The notes beneath the pieces were generated by a model. The model searched no databases, was not told the origin of the DNA, and worked only from the letters and a program-made list of their open reading frames with translations. From Bradyrhizobium sp. CCH5-F6 (GTDB taxonomy: Bacteria; Pseudomonadota; Alphaproteobacteria; Rhizobiales; Xanthobacteraceae), in assembly GCF_001556045.1 (NCBI RefSeq), contig NZ_LSIC01000047.1:62001-126000 (forward strand): a stretch of 64,000 nucleotides of DNA, given 5' to 3'. Shown in pieces: positions 60,599 to 64,000 of the stretch (position 1 is the first letter of the stretch; every line of letters starts with the position of its first letter). The position numbers were made by a program, and so were the translations under genes.

Positions 60599-61474
60599 AT
60601 GAAGCAACTGCGTATCGGCGACATCACCATCGATGCGGTGATCGAGCGGGAGGGGCCGTGGCGGCGGCCGCAGGATTTTTTCCCGACCTATGACGAAGGC
60701 GTGTTCAAGCGCCATCTCCCGACGATGGAGCCGGAGGTGTTCGACGCCGCGCGCGGCATGATGGTGATCACCTACCAGACCTTCGTGGTGCGCACGCCGC
60801 GTTACACCATCCTGGTCGATACCTGCACCGGCGAGGACAAGGGACATCCGCCGCCGTTCGATTTCCCCGGCAAGGAGCGCTGGCGCAACGAGCTGTTCGC
60901 GCTCGGCATCGGCTTCGAGCAGATCGACTACGTGTTCTGCACCCATTTGCACATCGACCACACCGGCTGGAATACGAGCTTGCGCGACGGGCGCTGGGTG
61001 CCGACGTTCCCGAACGCGAAATACGTCTTCCACCGGGGGGAGTACGCGGCGTGGGAGGCCGAGCACGCCAAAGGCAGCAACCCGCCCGGCACTGTGTTTC
61101 GCGACAATTGCCTGCCGATCGTCGAGGCCGGGCAGGCGCTGCTGGTCGATGACGACTACGCGCTCGACGACACCGTCACGCTGACGCCGACGCCGGGGCA
61201 TTCGCCCTGCCATTGCTGCGTGAACATCTTCTCGAAGGGCCAGCGTGCGGTGGTCGCGGGCGACCTCATGCACCACCAGATCCAGTGTCGCGAGCCGGAC
61301 TGGTCAGCGATGCCGGATTGGGACCCGAAGCAGTCGGCGGTGTCGCGGCGAAAATTCTTTGCGTCGGTTGCCGACACCGACACGCTGATCCTGCCGGTGC
61401 ATTTTCCGGCGCCGACGGTGGGGCTGATTAAGCCTCTCGGCGATGCGTTCGACTATCAGTTCAGGCGGAGTTGA
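60599..61474 (+). CDS. MBL-fold metallohydrolase
   Basis: This 291-residue protein starts at 60599 (MKQLRIGDITIDAVIEREGP). The metallo-beta-lactamase motif THLHIDHTGW (HxHxDH) near residue 117 binds two metals, with further ligands at TPGHSPCHCCVNI and GDLMHHQIQC and the C-terminal PVHFPAP. No signal peptide is present. Close relatives act as quorum-quenching lactonases or other esterases and are unrelated to antibiotic resistance in most cases. The substrate is unknown. Confidence 0.9.
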   Translation: MKQLRIGDITIDAVIEREGPWRRPQDFFPTYDEGVFKRHLPTMEPEVFDAARGMMVITYQTFVVRTPRYTILVDTCTGEDKGHPPPFDFPGKERWRNELFALGIGFEQIDYVFCTHLHIDHTGWNTSLRDGRWVPTFPNAKYVFHRGEYAAWEAEHAKGSNPPGTVFRDNCLPIVEAGQALLVDDDYALDDTVTLTPTPGHSPCHCCVNIFSKGQRAVVAGDLMHHQIQCREPDWSAMPDWDPKQSAVSRRKFFASVADTDTLILPVHFPAPTVGLIKPLGDAFDYQFRRS

Positions 61475-61658
61475 GGCGTGACGGGTTAGTATCGCGCCGA
61501 CATCCAGTCTCGTGTCCCGGACGCGGTGAATGACGCGTCGCAGAGCCGGGATTCATCTGTCGGTCGGAGTGGGAAGCATAGGCCCCGGCTCTGCAGCGCA
61601 CCGCTGAAGAGCGCTGCGCTGCGTCCGGGGCAGGAGAGTGCTCGAAGTCTGGCGCGCC

Positions 61659-61907
61659 TTACGCGCCGGTCTCGCACTTCTTCATGAAGCTGTTCTTGGC
61701 AGCGCCGGCGAGCGGCTTGCCATCGGCGCTGACCGCCTTGGGTGCGCAGGCGTCCGCCTTGCACTTCTTCAGGAACGAGGTCTTGGCGGCGCCGGCGAGC
61801 GGCTTGCCGTCCTTGCCGACGGCTTTGCTCTCGCAGGTTTCTTGTGCGAAGGCCGAGCCTGCTGCAAAGGCGGCAACGATCGCCGCGAGAAAAATCCGCT
61901 TCATCAT
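61659..61907 (-). CDS. secreted PsiF-repeat protein
   Basis: This 82-residue protein starts at 61907 (AGGAGATACCC upstream; second ATG at 61904 in frame). A signal peptide (MMKRIFLAAIVAAFAAGSAF) is followed by two tandem copies of the PsiF repeat, each of the form SADGKPLAGAAKNSFMKKC. Both copies keep their two Cys and the KPLAGAAK-SF-KKC core. PsiF was first described as phosphate-starvation inducible in E. coli; its biochemical function is unknown. The protein would be periplasmic. Confidence 0.85.
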   Translation of the reverse strand: MMKRIFLAAIVAAFAAGSAFAQETCESKAVGKDGKPLAGAAKTSFLKKCKADACAPKAVSADGKPLAGAAKNSFMKKCETGA

Positions 61908-62103
61908 GGGTATCTCCTAACCAGAAATGGCCGGGAGATTGGAACCGGGAATCATGGCGCAATCAAGCAGGATGAGCGGACGTCGCGCAGTCGCCATGCA
62001 GATTTTTCCAGCGCGGTCGGAGACCGTCCATCCTTGTTGCACTGCTCGCTGACCCGGCCGCGCGATCCTGCTAGCGTCAGACGGCCGAGATGGAGAGAGC
62101 ATC

Positions 62104-62571
62104 ATGATGGACGCCGTGATCCCGAAAGACCAGGCTACCGCCGATCAGCATTCTCACCTGGTTCGGCCCCAGGACATGGACTGGCAAAAGACTCGCTTTC
62201 CGGGCTGCGAGGCCAAGACGCTGTTGTTCGATCGCGGCACGGGCCTGATGACCGCCTTGATGCGCTTTGCGCCGGGATCGGTGCTGCCCGATCACGAGCA
62301 TGTCGGCATCGAGCAGAGCTGGGTCATCGAAGGCGCGCTCGTCGACAAGGAGGGGCCGGCCAAGGGAATCGCCTGCAAGGCCGGCGAATTCATCTGGCGC
62401 GAGGCAGGCAGCCGTCACGCGGCGTGGTGCCCGGACGGGGCCTTGATCCTGGCGATCTTCCAGGTGCCGAACAAGTTCTTCGAGGCCGACGGCCGCGTCG
62501 TCGACGCCGCCGGCCAGGATTGGGACGAGACCTGGGGACACACCGGCGCGCAGCGGGCGCGCCGAAACTAG
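62104..62571 (+). CDS. ChrR-like cupin protein
   Basis: This 155-residue cupin has motif 1 in GSVLPDHEHVGIEQSWVIEG (the metal His pair and Glu) and motif 2 near AGEFIWREAGSRHAAWCPDG. This is the ChrR-like cupin pattern, which binds zinc. ChrR proper is an anti-sigma factor in photosynthetic alphaproteobacteria, but here it lacks the N-terminal anti-sigma domain, so it is more likely a small metal-binding enzyme or sensor. ATG 62104 and 62107 are both possible. Confidence 0.82.
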   Translation: MMDAVIPKDQATADQHSHLVRPQDMDWQKTRFPGCEAKTLLFDRGTGLMTALMRFAPGSVLPDHEHVGIEQSWVIEGALVDKEGPAKGIACKAGEFIWREAGSRHAAWCPDGALILAIFQVPNKFFEADGRVVDAAGQDWDETWGHTGAQRARRN

Positions 62572-62576
62572 CAGCC

Positions 62577-63539
62577 TCAGACTCCCCGCATGAGCAACGC
62601 CTTGAAGTCGGCCCGCGCGCGCTGTGCTTCGGCGCGGGCGACGTCCGAGGCATCGCCCATGCCGAAATAGCCGTGGATCAGGCCGGGGCCCTCATGGTGC
62701 TTGACACGGACGCCGGCAGCCTCCAGCGCCCGCGCATAGGCTGCGCCCTCGTCGCGCAAGGGATCGAACCAGGCGGTGGTCACGATCGCGGGCGCGACGC
62801 CTGACAGTGAGGCGGCCCGCAACGGCGAGACGCGCCAGTCGGTCGCGTCAGCGGGATCGGCGAGATAGTGGCCGCAGAACCATTCCATCGTGGCGCGCGT
62901 GAGGAAGTAGCCGTCGGCATTCTCCGCCCGCGAGGGATAGCGCGCGTTCTCGCGCGCGTCCGCGTAGCTGCCGAGAACGTCGGTCACGGGATAGACCAGC
63001 ATTTGCCCGGCGAGCTTGATGCCGGCATCGCGGCAGGCGATCGCCGTGGTCGCCGCGAGATTGCCCCCGGCGCTGTCGCCGGCAACGCCGAGGCGCGTCG
63101 CATCGCCGCCAAATTCCGCGACGCGGTTGAAGACGTCGCCGACCGCTGAGAAGGCGTCCTCGAAGGCGCCGGGAAAGCGCGTCTCGGGCGGGCGGCGATA
63201 GTCGACGGAGACCACGACAGCGCCGGTCTCGATCGCGAGGTTGCGCGCCTGCCGGTCGTGGGTTTCGAGATCGCCGGCGACCCAGCCGCCGCCGTGGAAG
63301 AAAACCACGGTCGGTGCCGGCGTGGTACCGACCCGGTAGACGCGCGCATCGAGCGGGCCGGCGCCGCCATTCACCTTGATGTCCTGCACGGTATCGACAG
63401 GCGGGGGCGGTATGGCCGCGCGCGAGGCAGCCAGTGCGCGCAAGGAATCGCGGGCGCTCTGTGGCGTCATGACCGTGGGATCTCGCATCGGCATCAGCGG
63501 AATGATCTGGGCGATGACGGGATCGAGCGGCGCGGCCAT
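62577..63539 (-). CDS. alpha/beta hydrolase of the hormone-sensitive lipase family
   Basis: This 320-residue cytoplasmic esterase has the HSL-type oxyanion motif VVFFHGGGWVAGDLETHDRQ, the nucleophile elbow GVAGDSAGGNLAATT (Ser in GDSAGG), and the late Asp and His (WFDPLRDEG and LIHGYFGMG). The start at 63539 has a GGAGGA ribosome-binding site. It would hydrolyse short-chain esters. It is divergent from the nitroreductase gene with about 110 bases between. Confidence 0.92.
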   Translation of the reverse strand: MAAPLDPVIAQIIPLMPMRDPTVMTPQSARDSLRALAASRAAIPPPPVDTVQDIKVNGGAGPLDARVYRVGTTPAPTVVFFHGGGWVAGDLETHDRQARNLAIETGAVVVSVDYRRPPETRFPGAFEDAFSAVGDVFNRVAEFGGDATRLGVAGDSAGGNLAATTAIACRDAGIKLAGQMLVYPVTDVLGSYADARENARYPSRAENADGYFLTRATMEWFCGHYLADPADATDWRVSPLRAASLSGVAPAIVTTAWFDPLRDEGAAYARALEAAGVRVKHHEGPGLIHGYFGMGDASDVARAEAQRARADFKALLMRGV

Positions 63540-63649
63540 GGCGGGTCCTCCGGGAGTCTTGGTCTTGCTTGCGGGCTAACATAGATTTTGCGCGCGACGT
63601 CGGCAACCGGCGCCGCAACGCCGGACGAACGGGCAGGGAGGTTCAAGAG

Positions 63650-64000
63650 GTGGAATTCGAAACGCTGGTCCAGTCGCGCCGCAGTGTGCGCGGCTTCAGG
63701 AAGGAGCCGGTGCCGCGCGCGGTGATCGAGGCGATCATCGAGAGCGCCAAGCGTGCGCCGTCGTCGATGAACACCCAGCCCTGGCATGTCCACGTGCTCA
63801 CAGGTCATCCGCTGGAGGAGGTGCGCCGCCGCAACATGGAGGAGATGATCGGCGGCGCCAAGGTCAAGCGCGACATCGTCAGCCATGGCGAGTATCAGGG
63901 CGTGCATCGCACGCGGCAGGTCGACATCGCCAAGAAGCTGTTCGGCGCGATGGGCATTGCGCGCGACGACAAGCCGATGCGCCAGGACTGGGTGCTGCGC
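63650..64000 (+). CDS. nitroreductase family protein, 5' part only (cut by window edge)
   Basis: The GTG start at 63650 (GGGAGG upstream) opens a frame running off the window after 117 codons. The N-terminus EFETLVQSRRSVRGFRKEPV (FMN phosphate-binding Arg residues), then SAKRAPSSMNTQPWHVHVLT, is the classic nitroreductase signature. These FMN enzymes reduce nitro groups or quinones with NAD(P)H as homodimers. The rest of the gene lies beyond 64000. Confidence 0.9.
   Translation, partial: MEFETLVQSRRSVRGFRKEPVPRAVIEAIIESAKRAPSSMNTQPWHVHVLTGHPLEEVRRRNMEEMIGGAKVKRDIVSHGEYQGVHRTRQVDIAKKLFGAMGIARDDKPMRQDWVLR

Noticed and set aside
60599..61474. MBL-fold protein as a beta-lactam resistance enzyme
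   Set aside because: The motif set is generic for the MBL superfamily, there is no signal peptide, and the layout resembles lactonase or esterase members rather than class B beta-lactamases.
62104..62571. ChrR anti-sigma factor
   Set aside because: Only the cupin part is present; the N-terminal zinc-binding anti-sigma domain and an adjacent sigma factor gene are missing.

Overview
The window is high-GC DNA from an alphaproteobacterium of the order Hyphomicrobiales, most likely Bradyrhizobium or a close relative. This is inferred from gene content and not from a database search. The pointers are a eukaryote-type glutamine synthetase II next to a DUF2735 gene, a NADP-malic enzyme fused to a phosphotransacetylase-like domain, LIV-type transporters, CreA, DUF3750 and DUF2161 proteins, and dispersed palindromic repeats. 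It reads as chromosomal, mostly housekeeping and catabolic sequence. I see no rRNA, tRNA, CRISPR array or prophage.

Layout. 1-2.7 kb: end of a sugar or glycerophosphodiester ABC uptake operon with a metallophosphoesterase. 2.9-12.3 kb: M23 peptidase-like protein, SelO, AspS, an AsmA-like protein and MaeB. 12.3-13.5 kb: an IS5-family element inside a REP palindrome, with a nonsense mutation in its transposase. 13.7-24.2 kb: DoxX, AraC regulator, DHFR-like protein, polysaccharide deacetylase, glutathione peroxidase, L,D-transpeptidase, CreA, small secreted proteins, and a MocR regulator divergent from a flavin split-barrel gene. 24.2-28.7 kb: M20 deacylase and a tryptophan-to-anthranilate (kynurenine) cluster. 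28.8-35.9 kb: cobalamin-binding-like protein, thioesterase, GNAT, DUF2161, SDR, protein phosphatase, lysozyme-inhibitor-like protein, DUF2735 and glnII with a sigma-54 promoter. 36-40.4 kb: two paralogous double-domain GrlR-like proteins around a ModA-like protein, a Sel1 protein and a CxxCH protein.

40.6-50.6 kb is the most unusual block. A LysR regulator is divergent from a tightly packed operon holding a Rieske oxygenase, an unrecognised 204-residue protein, LIV-type permeases, a fused LivG-LivF ATPase, a DUF1116 protein, a LIV-type binding protein and a ferredoxin-reductase. Together these look like import plus oxidative catabolism of one unknown small, probably aromatic or nitrogen-containing, compound.

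50.6-64 kb: DUF3750, two small proteins, a periplasmic molybdenum hydroxylase (large subunit, [2Fe-2S] subunit, dihaem cytochrome), a Tat-exported multicopper oxidase, an ABC-F ATPase, a RAYT transposase between REP hairpins, an MBL-fold hydrolase, a PsiF-repeat protein, a cupin, an esterase and the start of a nitroreductase.
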